From Melanopsichium pennsylvanicum (Eukaryota > Basidiomycota > Ustilaginomycetes > Ustilaginales): DNA of 64,000 nucleotides. Below, piece by piece: positions 41,322 through 50,961 of this stretch. Position 1 is the first letter of the stretch. The number at the start of each line of letters is the position of its first letter. The notes beneath the pieces were generated by a model that saw nothing but the letters and a program-made list of their open reading frames with translations, made no database searches and was not told where the DNA came from. Location of the stretch: the NCBI GenBank assembly GCA_900208305.1, contig OAPG01000019.1:372001-436000 (forward strand), written 5' to 3'. The position numbers and the translations under genes are program-made.

Positions 41322-43106
41322 TTAACGGGATTGGTTACCGTGGTCGATCATCTCATTGTATCCTACCACCTCTTCCTCATTGAGCGACGAGCCTGCGACG
41401 CTCATGTGGCCTCGGTGGTTGGTCGTCGCATCGGGCGTGTACAGCGACCTCGAGCTCTTAGCGGTGTTGCCGTCGGTCACGGACGAGTTGGCAGCGGCTC
41501 GGAGCGAAGCGTAGTGCTTCATAGCCTCGTCGGGCGAAGCAAAGTTGGAAGGAGGTGCCATGCCAGTCTGCGCCGAAACAGAGTGGGAGTCGGCGGCGCC
41601 TTGGTCGGCGTACTGGTAGTGCTGGTGGTCAATGTACGAGTCCTGGCTTCCGTTCGACACGCGGCGAGCCTGATTGGCTCCGTCAAACATGTCGTGGCCG
41701 TCACTGCCTTCTCGGCCAGACTGGACCATAGAGAGCGCGGGGTAGGCGAGCATCGAGTTGCGATTCGAGTCCTCCTCGAACTTTCGGTTGGCGTCGAGGC
41801 TCTGTCGCATACGATCAACGTCATTATTTCCAAGAGGTCGCGGGCCCTCGTTCTGAGTGGGGCTCATGAGCACCTCATCGTCCTCCTCAGGTTGTCGTAG
41901 CTCCTCGTCTTCGGCGTAGATGAGACCGTCAGAGAAGCGAGAAGAGCGATGCGCATCCTGGCTTGAGCGGAAACGGGCGTCGAGCCGGGGAACGGCGGGC
42001 GCATCCGGATCGTAGTACGAGTCGACAAGCTGAGAACGGCGCGCGTTGCTCTGGATGCCAACACGAGCGAGATGAGACGAAGATCGGCCGTGTGCATCGC
42101 TCGAATTGGCGTAGCTGATGCGCGAAACACGATCACCGCGCGTGGTGTCGGCAAACGAGATACGGGAGGTGCGGTTGCCTTCCTCGTACATGGACAGGCC
42201 CCGGGGCATGGCCTCGCGCATTTCGGCTTCGGAGGCGAAAGCGGGCGTGATATCTTGCATCTGTCGGGGCACGCGAGCGCCAGCGCCACGGCCGGCAAAG
42301 TTGCCATCCATGTCACGCGAAGGGCGGGACATATACGAAGCGGGACGAGTACCAGGGATGGGGCCAGCGGAACCGTCACCACCGGCAGTCCAGTCGACCG
42401 AGATCCTGCTCATGCGCTTGTCCATGTGTTCGGCCCAGTCGACGGTCTTGTTGTGGCGCTTGATGTGGAGACGTCGAACGACGAGACCGATGACGACAGC
42501 GAGAACGACGAGAGGACAGACGATGGCGGCGTTCTTTCCGGCAGCGGTAAGTTGACCATCCTTGAGGAAGGCGGACTTGACCGAGTTGGAGAGTTTGCCG
42601 AAGAACGACTCGGCCGTGGAAGCGCCCTGATTGGGAACGTTGTAGTTGGCATTGAAGGTAGGGCCCATGGGGTTGGAAGAGTCCCAAGGCTCATTGCCTG
42701 CAGGAACAATGTTGAACGAGACAGGAACGGACGAGTTGGTGCTGAGATCACGGCCCCACCAACGAGGGTCGAGCCTCACATCATACGACTGCTTGGACTT
42801 TGGCACGCCCTGGAATACATGGATGGGTAGGTACTGGTTGGGCATGGAAGGCGAGTAGACGTAAATGTCGATCTTGGAAACGGAGGAGTCGAGACAGGAT
42901 TGGTCCCAGCGAATGTCGGTGACGTTGGTGACCAGGACGTCTTGGCTGGCAGCGGGATTCACATAGAGACCACCAGCCAGACACTTTGCCGAGTTGTCGA
43001 TGGTCGAGTTGGACTGGCGCTTGACGATGCGCTGAGTGGTCTGGACGTTGCGCTGTCGAAGCTGCTGGTGATGGTGATGCATATGGGAGCGAGTGTCGAG
43101 GGTCAT
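41322..43106 (-). CDS. Single-pass membrane protein with short ectodomain and long Ser/Arg-rich cytoplasmic tail
   Basis: 594 aa from the ATG at 43106; the frame continues upstream only to a TTG. The N-terminal 30 residues are His/Gln/Arg-rich and end in IVKRQ, a possible Kex2 site. The ectodomain (about 31-190) has Cys41 and Cys71, several N-glycosylation sequons and IRWDQSCLDSSVSKIDIYVYSP, recalling a small beta-sandwich found beside membrane anchors in fungi. The membrane helix is at about 193-210 (AAIVCPLVVLAVVIGLVV), followed by RRLHIKRHNKTVDWAEHMDKRMSRIS. The DWAEHMDKRMS block after the helix recurs, to my knowledge, in fungal membrane proteins of unknown function. The rest is a disordered tail with many RxSR motifs, likely phosphorylated. 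A classical signal peptide is not seen; an upstream spliced exon could supply one. Confidence 0.72.
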   Translation of the reverse strand: MTLDTRSHMHHHHQQLRQRNVQTTQRIVKRQSNSTIDNSAKCLAGGLYVNPAASQDVLVTNVTDIRWDQSCLDSSVSKIDIYVYSPSMPNQYLPIHVFQGVPKSKQSYDVRLDPRWWGRDLSTNSSVPVSFNIVPAGNEPWDSSNPMGPTFNANYNVPNQGASTAESFFGKLSNSVKSAFLKDGQLTAAGKNAAIVCPLVVLAVVIGLVVRRLHIKRHNKTVDWAEHMDKRMSRISVDWTAGGDGSAGPIPGTRPASYMSRPSRDMDGNFAGRGAGARVPRQMQDITPAFASEAEMREAMPRGLSMYEEGNRTSRISFADTTRGDRVSRISYANSSDAHGRSSSHLARVGIQSNARRSQLVDSYYDPDAPAVPRLDARFRSSQDAHRSSRFSDGLIYAEDEELRQPEEDDEVLMSPTQNEGPRPLGNNDVDRMRQSLDANRKFEEDSNRNSMLAYPALSMVQSGREGSDGHDMFDGANQARRVSNGSQDSYIDHQHYQYADQGAADSHSVSAQTGMAPPSNFASPDEAMKHYASLRAAANSSVTDGNTAKSSRSLYTPDATTNHRGHMSVAGSSLNEEEVVGYNEMIDHGNQSR

Positions 43107-45075
43107 GATGGGCAACAAGGATGAACGCTGCGTGAAAAGTGGGTTCACTTCTTTGGATTGATAATGACGATGAGACGCCAGATGGTGTCGAGCAGATGCA
43201 CGCGTTGTGGACAAGGACAGTGTTGTAAAGAACGTAAAGAGGGCGGCCGACCTGGGCTGTTTTGCTGATGTTGAGATGGAGGCGGCGAGACTGTGGTGGA
43301 GAACCTGTGGTGAAAGAGAAGGTCAAGTGGGGGAAAGCGTGGACACGAACCGAAGTTGAATCGGAAGGGAGAAAAGAGAGGGTAAGTGGAGATGGTGAAG
43401 AGAAAGGTGAGGATGATGAAGAAGAAGATGAAGAAGAAGACGTAGAGAGAAGGGACTGTCGGGATGCAGATAGGGCGTGCTTGCGAGGAAGGGGAGAGGA
43501 GGTGGCGATGGCGACGAGGAGCTTGTTTGTCTGTCTGCCAATCAACCAACAGCTCGACTGAAGCCAAATATCAGGAAAAACAGGATTGACAGCAGTCTCA
43601 GATTTCAGGAGAGGAGAATTGCTGTTTGTCAGATGTCAAGCCGACGATCAGCATCGGTGTACTGATACACACACACTGTGCGAGAATCACGGCCTGATTC
43701 ATGGAGGGCGGAAGAGCAGATGAAGAGAGCGTGTTGGTTCGACTTAGCACACAAAGGGACGATTCAGTCACATTTGCAGTTCAGACAGGTGAAAGAGGGG
43801 AGAGACAGAGCACTGCTCCCACTGTCTTAGTGCCAAGGCGGGTTAGAAGGACCAAGAGAAGCAACAAAACACGGCAAAAATGGAGAGCAACAGAAGAAAG
43901 GGGGGAAAAACATGCACTAAGACACGGTACCCCGTACACATGAGCAAGTGTGAGGTTACTTACTGTACATTCGAACTAAGTGGCGGGAATGTGGTCGCGA
44001 CAAAGTCAGTTGATCAGTGTCTGCAATCTTTGTCTCGGTCTGTGAGGAGAGTGAAAAATCGAGCAACAGCACCCTGACAGTCTGTCAAAATTGATCGACA
44101 ACTCCCATTTCCTCTCCCCACAGCCAGGATGGAGCGAGTTGGATCGTCGCTTTCTTGCAATTTTTAAATCAAAGAAAGTCAGCCGAGGGCGCAGCGAAAA
44201 CAATTAAACGCGTCATGCTGTTTGTATTAATATTTTTATATTGCTCCAATACAATTTTCATTCTCTCCCCTTCAATTGGATTCAAACCAAAACAGGAGTT
44301 CTGGAAGGCTGGCTGCAGCAACTTTTTGGCTCGTCGGCCAGTCGATCAAGCAGCCAAGAAGAGCAGAACACGAGTTCGGGCATGCTAAAAAGCTCAGCAC
44401 AGTAAATTTACAGTAATTTACGCTAGCTGAGCGGTGTTGCCGTGCCTGACTTTTTAAGAACAAGCAAGACATTCCTCAAGTGTAGAATTCAGTCGGTGCA
44501 TACACTACATAATGCCGTACTGCATCATTGCGGCAGGAAAAACAAACTTTCAGATCGACAGCCAGCCAGATTAACCCAGACAGTCAGGCATCTAAGCCAA
44601 GGTCACCATGAGAATAGGGCAGCATTGCCCCGCACCACTCATAAGTACGCTCACACGCCCGTAGTAGCGTCTTGTGTGATGTTTGGCTGCCGGCCGATAA
44701 TATGCGATAGTCGCAGCTGGAACTTGACAGCGCAAAAGGGAGTAAGATTACTTTGGCAACGATTCTGGCTGGTGCTGCATGGCATCACTTCCTCGCCCCA
44801 AATTTTCCAATCTATTGTGTTAGACCTCTCGATACCACAATTTAAGAGAAGAAAATACCTTTTTTATTTTCTCGGAAGACGGTGACTGTTTTAAATTTTC
44901 ATTCGGTTTGACAGGGTCAAAACCTCGAAATTCTCATATTTTGCTCAAATTTTGGCGGGTCGCTTGTTGGCTGCGCTCCCACCCAGCCTTCTGAGTCTGT
45001 GCAACTGTTGACAATCAACACCTCTTCCATCACCCACTGTGGCCTGAATCATTTCAAGAGGACTACACCTTCAAG
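43107..45075. other. Divergent intergenic region
   Basis: Promoter DNA between two divergently transcribed genes. It carries a GA/CT-rich stretch (about 43350-43520) and a TACTGTA word near 43970, with a paired ACAGTAAATTTACAGTAA tract near 44400. No gene is supported. Confidence 0.45.
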
Positions 45076-47409
45076 ATGGCCAGAAAACAAAACAAGAAGA
45101 TCGAAGCGCCAAAGGCTCAGGTCTCTGCACCACAAGTCGCTACTCCCGACAACTTCGACTCTGAACTAGATGCGTTCTTCAAAGCTGCACCACCAGCACC
45201 GGCTCCTGTCGCAGCACCTTCCACATCATCCAGCATCGTCGCTGGACGTTCTAGCTCCAAAAAGCGCAAAGCTACCGTTCAGCAAATAGAAGAGGAAGAG
45301 ATTGAGTTCGACTCCGACTGTAACTCTGAAGATCTCGACGATGCCGAAGAGGACGATGCCGAAGAGGACGATGCCGAAGAGGACGATGCCGAAGAGGACG
45401 ATGGGGATGTGGATGTGGAGATGGAAGAAGGCGACGGAGACCTTTCCTCAGTCGACGAGGAGCTTGATGACGAAGGATCGCTTCTCTTCAGCCAGAGTGA
45501 GGATGAAGACGAAGCTTTAGACAATGCGCAAGATGAGCAAGAAGATGGACCATATGTCCCACCCAAGCACGAATCCGTCGCCAAGCAAGTCACCTCTGCC
45601 ACAAACACCGACAAGCCTTCCAAGAAAAAGGCTTTCAAGGAGGCCCACGAGCCCTCTTCAGCACGCGATCAACGTACTTTGTTCGTTGGCAACGTACCTA
45701 TCGAGGCCGCTCAATCTCGTTCCCTCCAACGCAAACTCATCTCCTTTATCGAATCCTTCTCCCCTTATCCTATCATCACCAAGGCTCATGCGTTGCGTTT
45801 CCGCTCCGTCGCGTTCTCTGTTCCCACTGTTCATCTCGACGTTGACTCGGACGACCAAGACGCAGGATCAAAGAAGAAGCAGAAGAAGAAGGGCAAGTTC
45901 AAAGAGCGAAGTCGGAACTATCGAGAAGCAGTGGCCGCCGTCGAAGGCGGGGAGAACGCTCAAGCACCTCTCACCACACAGCAAAAGAGAAAAATTGCGT
46001 TCATCAACAAGGATTTTCACGAGAAAGCAAAGAGCGTCTCGGCGTACGTCACCATCGCTCACCCAAAAGCTGTTCTCGAGCATCTTTATAACATCGCTCC
46101 CGCCAAGGCAAAGTCAAAAGACGCCAAGTCCGAACCCATTTCGCTTGACCCACGCCTTACCGGCTCAGTGCTCGCTGCTCTCATCGCCTCGTTTGCTGAC
46201 GGCCAATCCTTCGAAGGGCGTCATCTGAGAGTGGACTTGGTCAAGTCAATCTCCCCTGCTGAAGTGCTCTCTGGCGGCCTCGAAAAAGTCAAGACTTTCA
46301 ACAACACCCTTGTCGGCAGCTCTAGCTCCAACGCCGAACCCAAAACAACCCTCTTTGTTGGAGGACTTGATTTCGAAATAGACGAGGAACAAGTGCGCTC
46401 ATTTTTCGAATCCCTTCTCACCGAAGAGCTCGGGCCCTTATCTGAATCCATCACCATCCCTGTCACCGGTCTGGACGGTGTACCCGCCCCCTCTTCTCTC
46501 ATTCAAGGACTGGTAGGCGAGCTCCCCTTCATCAACCCGAACCAACGTAAAGTCAAGGATAAAGTGACCCGCGACGCCGAATACGTTCGAAGCGTAAGGT
46601 TGATCCGTGACGCAGGTACACAGATGGGCAAGGGGATTGGCTATGTCAACTTTACCACTCAGCAATGTGTTGACGAGGTTATGGCGATCTTTAACGCCGA
46701 AAAGGCCTTTTTGGAGAGTGTCAAAGGTGTCAAAGGAAGTTTGGGAGCTAGTGCGGCTATTGCTGCTGGAGGCAAAGAATTCAAGAGGAAACTCAAGCTA
46801 GGGGGAAGACCCATGCGTGTGGCGCATTGCAAGACGCAGACCAAGTCATCTGCTCCTAATCGTGGCGCTGATGGTTCTCGCCACAACAAAGCTGGTAGTG
46901 GTGGTGAAGGTGAAGAGCCCACTACGCCTCAACGAAAGTCTGCCAGGTACGAACGTTCGAGCGGAGCGCCTACTCCCAATGGTACTAGTCCACATGTGGC
47001 CAAGAGACCTACAAAGATCGGTATCCCCGGTTCGCCCAGTGCTTCTCGAGCATCGGAGGCCGACATTGCCAAGAAAGCCGAACTCTACTCGACGTTGAGC
47101 AAAGATCAAAGGAAGCAGATGAAGAAGGACGATGCGGATCGTGTGAATCGAAGAATGGAGAAGAAGAACAAGAAGATGGCAGGTGCCAAGAAACCTGGTT
47201 TCAAGGCGGATAAGAGTCTTGTCGCGGAAGGTGAGAAGGCCAGGAGTAAGGAAAAGGTTAAGTTGCGTCAACCTGGTGCGGGAAGTGGAAGTGGTAGCAA
47301 GAGGGCTGGACCCGCAGCAAGTATTGCTGGTGGCAATAGTGGGGTTAAGCGGTTCAAGGGCTCTCAAGGTGGTTTGCTGAAAAGAGGCGGTCCTGCCAAG
47401 AGCAAATGA
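45076..47409 (+). CDS. NOP12: NOP12-like nucleolar RNA-binding protein (RBM34 family)
   Basis: 777 aa, one exon, ATG in AAGATGG. The N-terminus is acidic and contains four identical 15-bp repeats (45337-45396) encoding DDAEE units. RRM1 begins near residue 201 (TLFVGNVP) and is split by a Lys-rich insert (KKKQKKKGKFKERS, about 268-282), as is usual in NOP12/RBM34. RRM2 begins near 426 (TLFVGGLDFEI) and has KGIGYVNF as its RNP1. It ends in GGRPMRVAHC. The C-terminal third is basic with Gly/Ser (KKNKKMAGAKKPG..., KRFKGSQGG). It acts in pre-rRNA processing and 60S subunit maturation in the nucleolus (family knowledge), fitting MAK16 at 32 kb by pathway but not by linkage. Confidence 0.9.
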   Translation: MARKQNKKIEAPKAQVSAPQVATPDNFDSELDAFFKAAPPAPAPVAAPSTSSSIVAGRSSSKKRKATVQQIEEEEIEFDSDCNSEDLDDAEEDDAEEDDAEEDDAEEDDGDVDVEMEEGDGDLSSVDEELDDEGSLLFSQSEDEDEALDNAQDEQEDGPYVPPKHESVAKQVTSATNTDKPSKKKAFKEAHEPSSARDQRTLFVGNVPIEAAQSRSLQRKLISFIESFSPYPIITKAHALRFRSVAFSVPTVHLDVDSDDQDAGSKKKQKKKGKFKERSRNYREAVAAVEGGENAQAPLTTQQKRKIAFINKDFHEKAKSVSAYVTIAHPKAVLEHLYNIAPAKAKSKDAKSEPISLDPRLTGSVLAALIASFADGQSFEGRHLRVDLVKSISPAEVLSGGLEKVKTFNNTLVGSSSSNAEPKTTLFVGGLDFEIDEEQVRSFFESLLTEELGPLSESITIPVTGLDGVPAPSSLIQGLVGELPFINPNQRKVKDKVTRDAEYVRSVRLIRDAGTQMGKGIGYVNFTTQQCVDEVMAIFNAEKAFLESVKGVKGSLGASAAIAAGGKEFKRKLKLGGRPMRVAHCKTQTKSSAPNRGADGSRHNKAGSGGEGEEPTTPQRKSARYERSSGAPTPNGTSPHVAKRPTKIGIPGSPSASRASEADIAKKAELYSTLSKDQRKQMKKDDADRVNRRMEKKNKKMAGAKKPGFKADKSLVAEGEKARSKEKVKLRQPGAGSGSGSKRAGPAASIAGGNSGVKRFKGSQGGLLKRGGPAKSK
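45337..45396 (+). repeat. 15-bp tandem repeat x4 within NOP12
   Basis: Four identical units of GACGATGCCGAAGAG encode an acidic DDAEE array. The identity at third codon positions points to recent slippage. Confidence 0.9.
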
Positions 47410-47850
47410 AGAGTCAGAGCACGTTGCTTTTGTGATTTCCTCTCAATAAATATGGTTTAATGTTGAACTTCCATTCTGTATGGTTGGTGTGTGTTTGTGC
47501 TCTTTGTGGGGTTGTCTCGCTGGATGATTTATTGTTCGCTTATGGCGATGATGGTGTGGGATGACTTGTGCATACTGTAGTCGTGCAAAATTCACAAATG
47601 TTCAGAATTCATCCCCACAGCGAGACACACACACACGGAGAGTCGCACAAAAACACAACAAAATTTCCCACATCCAAATTCACTAACTGTGCAACTGCCA
47701 TCCATCTCAAGAGTGATTGATCTAGATTAAAATATGCTTTGCAAATTGACAAGAGATTTTTTTTTGACACAGCCATACCTTGTAAAATGTGGTATACTAT
47801 CAAAAAAAAAAAAGGTAAGAGCACCGATAAGAGAATTCGTTCAAGATTTC
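47410..47850. other. Intergenic region between convergent genes
   Basis: Shared 3' region with an AATAAA-like signal (47446-47451) after NOP12, a GT-rich stretch and an A11 run at about 47802-47812. No gene. Confidence 0.5.
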
Positions 47851-49611
47851 TTACTTGTTCTCTTTGGCCTGCTGTACTTGGAACTGTTTCTGTAAAGCTT
47901 GCGAAATCTTGCTTTTGGCCCTAATTTGTTTTCCATGAAAAAACAACACGAACGGAACCACTCCCAACACGCCTCCTAGCATTGCTGAAAGTGTACTCGC
48001 CCATTGATACCCTAAGCTATGATAGAGCTTCTCGACAAAGAGCGGGAACATGAAGGCAAAGATGTTTCTAGCGAAACTCTGAGCAGCTAGTGCAGAGCTT
48101 GCGTATGTAAGGTAGCAATCTGCCAGATACGAAAAACATGCTAAATATACGTGATAAATGGCAGTCATGAGAACAAAGACACCGACCACAGGACCAGCAA
48201 TCGAAGTATGCGGGAACGAAGTCCAAGCGTAGATGAAGCATCCGACGGGGAAAAAGAAGGCACCTACACATGCCAAATATAATCTCGCCTCGGGACCGCG
48301 TGTGGGTAGATTCTTGCGGTAGAGATACTCTTGAATCAGATTCATGATGTTACCCATGACACCTGCAGCCGCAATGGCCAAGAAGATAAGCCCGTTTTGT
48401 CCAGGATTGAATGAGTGCTGAGCAGTGATAAGCCCGATCGAAGAGAGGAGCATGTACATGAATCCCCAGATGAAAGCGATCCAAAGCGAGAAGAATGTTA
48501 CAATCGGCTCCTTGATCAAGAAGACCAATGGCCTTGTCAGTGAATTCTTGATAAGTACACTGACCGAAGCTCGCTCCAGCTCGGCTCTAGCTTTGTACCT
48601 CTGATCGCCCGTAGTGTTGCGCAACTTGGCTGCGCGGCGAGTCAAGATGATACTGCCTCGTGTCTCGCGCAAGAACAAAAGAAGGAGGATAAGAAAGAAG
48701 CCAGTATAAACAGCCTGGATGTACTGAATCCATCTCCAACCCAAACTTCTCTTGTTCTCGACCCAACCGGCCCAAACGGGACCGAAACCGGTACCAAAGA
48801 TGGCACCGGTAGCGAAGAGAGCCATAGGTTGACCTCTTTCTTTACTCGACCAAATATCCGAAATCGAACCTCCCACCATGGTACTTCCCGTACTACCGAA
48901 CATTCCCTGCAAGAACCTGAGTATGATCACGGTCGAAACATTGTGCGCGAAACCCAATCCAACAAACAGCACCGTGTAGCAAAGATGACAAACGAGGTAT
49001 ATTGGATTCCTACCAAACACCTCGCTCAATGGAGCAAGTATCAGAGGAGGAAGTGAGAAGCCGAGAGGGTAGATGGCAATGCCAAGCAAACTGAGCTCGT
49101 GGTTAGTGATATTGAGTTCGCGTTCCATGGAAGCGATACCGGGGACATAGGCAGAAGCGGTAGCCGCCACTTCGGCGGTGAAGAGGACTCCGAGGAGGGT
49201 GATGCACCATTTGCGAGTTTTGGTAAAGTTGAAAGGGTTTTCAGGATCATCAGGTGGGAAATCGACCCAAATGACATTGTCCGCTGCTTCTGATGCGAGT
49301 GTTGCAGGATCGGCTTGCGGCACCTTTTCAAGATCTGGTTCAGCAGAAGGGGTAGGTGCAGGAGTGATGTGTTCGAATTTAGCGGGAGAAAGGTGTGCAG
49401 GGATGGTATGGCAAGGTTGGGATTTTGAACAAGTCATGGCGAATTCATGCTGGTGGGAGGGATCATCAATGATTGTGCTGTGGGATATGGGAGAATTGTG
49501 TTGGGAGGAGAACGAGTCGGAGCGTGTTCTTGAGGAGGAGGCTTCATTGATCATGTTTGCGTACGATGGATGAGCTGAGCCAGTCAATGTGGTTTGTACG
49601 GATTGAGTCAT
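47851..49611 (-). CDS. MFS transporter, DHA1 (drug/polyamine:H+ antiporter) type
   Basis: 586 aa, ATG at 49611. A cytoplasmic N-terminus of about 130 residues ends in the family block WVDFPPDDPENPFNFTKTRKW. Twelve membrane segments follow (TM1 about 135-157). Motif A-like LAPLSEVFGRNPIYLV stands between TM2 and TM3, RFLQGMFGSTGSTMVGGSISDIW covers TM4, and an antiporter motif C-like GTGFGPVWAGWV lies in TM5. The central loop carries RRAAKLRNTTGDQRYKARAELE, and a PETRG-like LRETRG stands after TM6. Fungal relatives export drugs, polyamines or metabolites across the plasma membrane; the substrate cannot be read from sequence. It converges with NOP12. Confidence 0.9.
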   Translation of the reverse strand: MTQSVQTTLTGSAHPSYANMINEASSSRTRSDSFSSQHNSPISHSTIIDDPSHQHEFAMTCSKSQPCHTIPAHLSPAKFEHITPAPTPSAEPDLEKVPQADPATLASEAADNVIWVDFPPDDPENPFNFTKTRKWCITLLGVLFTAEVAATASAYVPGIASMERELNITNHELSLLGIAIYPLGFSLPPLILAPLSEVFGRNPIYLVCHLCYTVLFVGLGFAHNVSTVIILRFLQGMFGSTGSTMVGGSISDIWSSKERGQPMALFATGAIFGTGFGPVWAGWVENKRSLGWRWIQYIQAVYTGFFLILLLLFLRETRGSIILTRRAAKLRNTTGDQRYKARAELERASVSVLIKNSLTRPLVFLIKEPIVTFFSLWIAFIWGFMYMLLSSIGLITAQHSFNPGQNGLIFLAIAAAGVMGNIMNLIQEYLYRKNLPTRGPEARLYLACVGAFFFPVGCFIYAWTSFPHTSIAGPVVGVFVLMTAIYHVYLACFSYLADCYLTYASSALAAQSFARNIFAFMFPLFVEKLYHSLGYQWASTLSAMLGGVLGVVPFVLFFHGKQIRAKSKISQALQKQFQVQQAKENK

Positions 49612-50658
49612 TGTACCATAAGACTGATTGGAAGATGAAGCACTGTGATGAGATGCAATGATCTTGCTTGTGCTGTATGATTGTCCGACGAGATGACGAT
49701 AGGAAGTAGAAGCTTAACACGAGCGTGATATTTGTGTTAGTGTTCGATTCTTGAATATGGACGAAGTAGATTCATCAGATCAAGCACTGGTAAAGAATCG
49801 GTGGTAGAGAAGCGGTGGCATCGACGCGAGTGTTAGTGGTAGTAATGGTGGATAGCAAACCTAAACATCGATGGAACAGTGTAATAACAATTTGTACGTA
49901 TGAAACCATCGGAAAAAGCTAATCGTCGGGTAAAATTGCGACTTTGAGTACCGATTGTCGTTCAAGCGAAACACTCGTAAGGTACAGTACAATAATAAGT
50001 TGAATCTTTTAATGTTTGTGCCGTGGCTTCAGCAACCGAATTGCTTTTGACCGATATGCTTATTATTATTATTGTAATAATAATAATAATAATAAATTAT
50101 AGTAAATTTATTAAATACTGTTTAGGTGTACTTGCAGCGTTTCACTACAGAACAACAGCCGGCGGTTAATTACACGCCCAAGTTGTGACATCGCAGACTT
50201 CACAAGCCAGCATGTACGGTAAAACTTGTTACAATACGCAACACGACGAGAATAAAATGTGCCGACGAAAACGAGATCTTCACATTTTTACGTGAGAGAA
50301 AATCCTACATTTTAGAGTCGGAACAAACCCACATCAACCTTCAGCAGCCAAGAATTCTTTTCAAACTTCACAAAGTGTTACATGATGGCGCAATCTTGTG
50401 TGTGGTCGGCTGGGCATGCTGACTCAATCTTGCTGACTACAACCATGAACAATTTGTCAAAGACATAGATCTCGCAACATGCGTAACGGTCATAAGCGGT
50501 AAAACCAAGATTCCTTGTTGTTGCACATCCGGTCCGAGCCTAATCCGAGCTGACCCGAATGGGATAACAATTCAGTAGAAATACTGTACATATAGAAGAA
50601 ACTCTACCCGCCGAATCAAAACTACTTCTATTTTAAATTAGCGAGCTGTTGCATCTCC
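49612..50658. other. Intergenic region upstream of the MFS gene
   Basis: AT-rich with a perfect TTA/TAA hairpin at 50060-50089. TACAGTA and TACTGTA occur at about 49983 and 50584. No gene is seen. Confidence 0.5.
50060..50089. repeat. (TTA)n/(TAA)n perfect palindrome
   Basis: Fourteen bases of TTATTA... are followed, after GT, by the exact reverse complement, and further TAA units continue the right arm. It forms a 14-bp hairpin. Confidence 0.85.
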
Positions 50659-50743
50659 GGGGGTTTAGCTCAGTTGGTAGAGCGTTCGCTTAGCACTTTG
50701 TCTAATATGCGAAAGGTCGCGTGTTCGACTCATGCAGTCTCCA
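50659..50743 (+). tRNA. tRNA-Ala (anticodon AGC) with a 12-nt intron
   Basis: The acceptor GGGGGTT (50659-50665) pairs with AGTCTCC (50736-50742), including G-U pairs, with discriminator A. The D-arm is AGCTCAGTTGGTAGAGC. The anticodon stem is TTCGC/GCGAA, with loop T-T-AGC-A plus T38 and the anticodon at 50692-50694. The intron is 50696-50707, at the canonical position. The T-arm is GCGTG-TTCGACT-CATGC, with one A-C-type mismatch near the stem base allowed by wobble. A T6 run follows at 50745-50750 as terminator. Confidence 0.93.
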
Positions 50744-50961
50744 CTTTTTTCGCCTTCACTTTCGAAAGCGCCCATCTCTTTTTCTTCCTCTTGTATTGTC
50801 TTGCAGGCCTCTCCACACAAACTCGAACTTGCTCGTGCTCAAAAGCTTTCACGGTTGTAGAACAAGAGCTTATTATTATTTTTCCCCAAAACATTCTGGG
50901 TAAGACTTGATTGCAATAATAATTTAGGTGACGACGACAAACAGCGATTGCAAAAGAAAGA

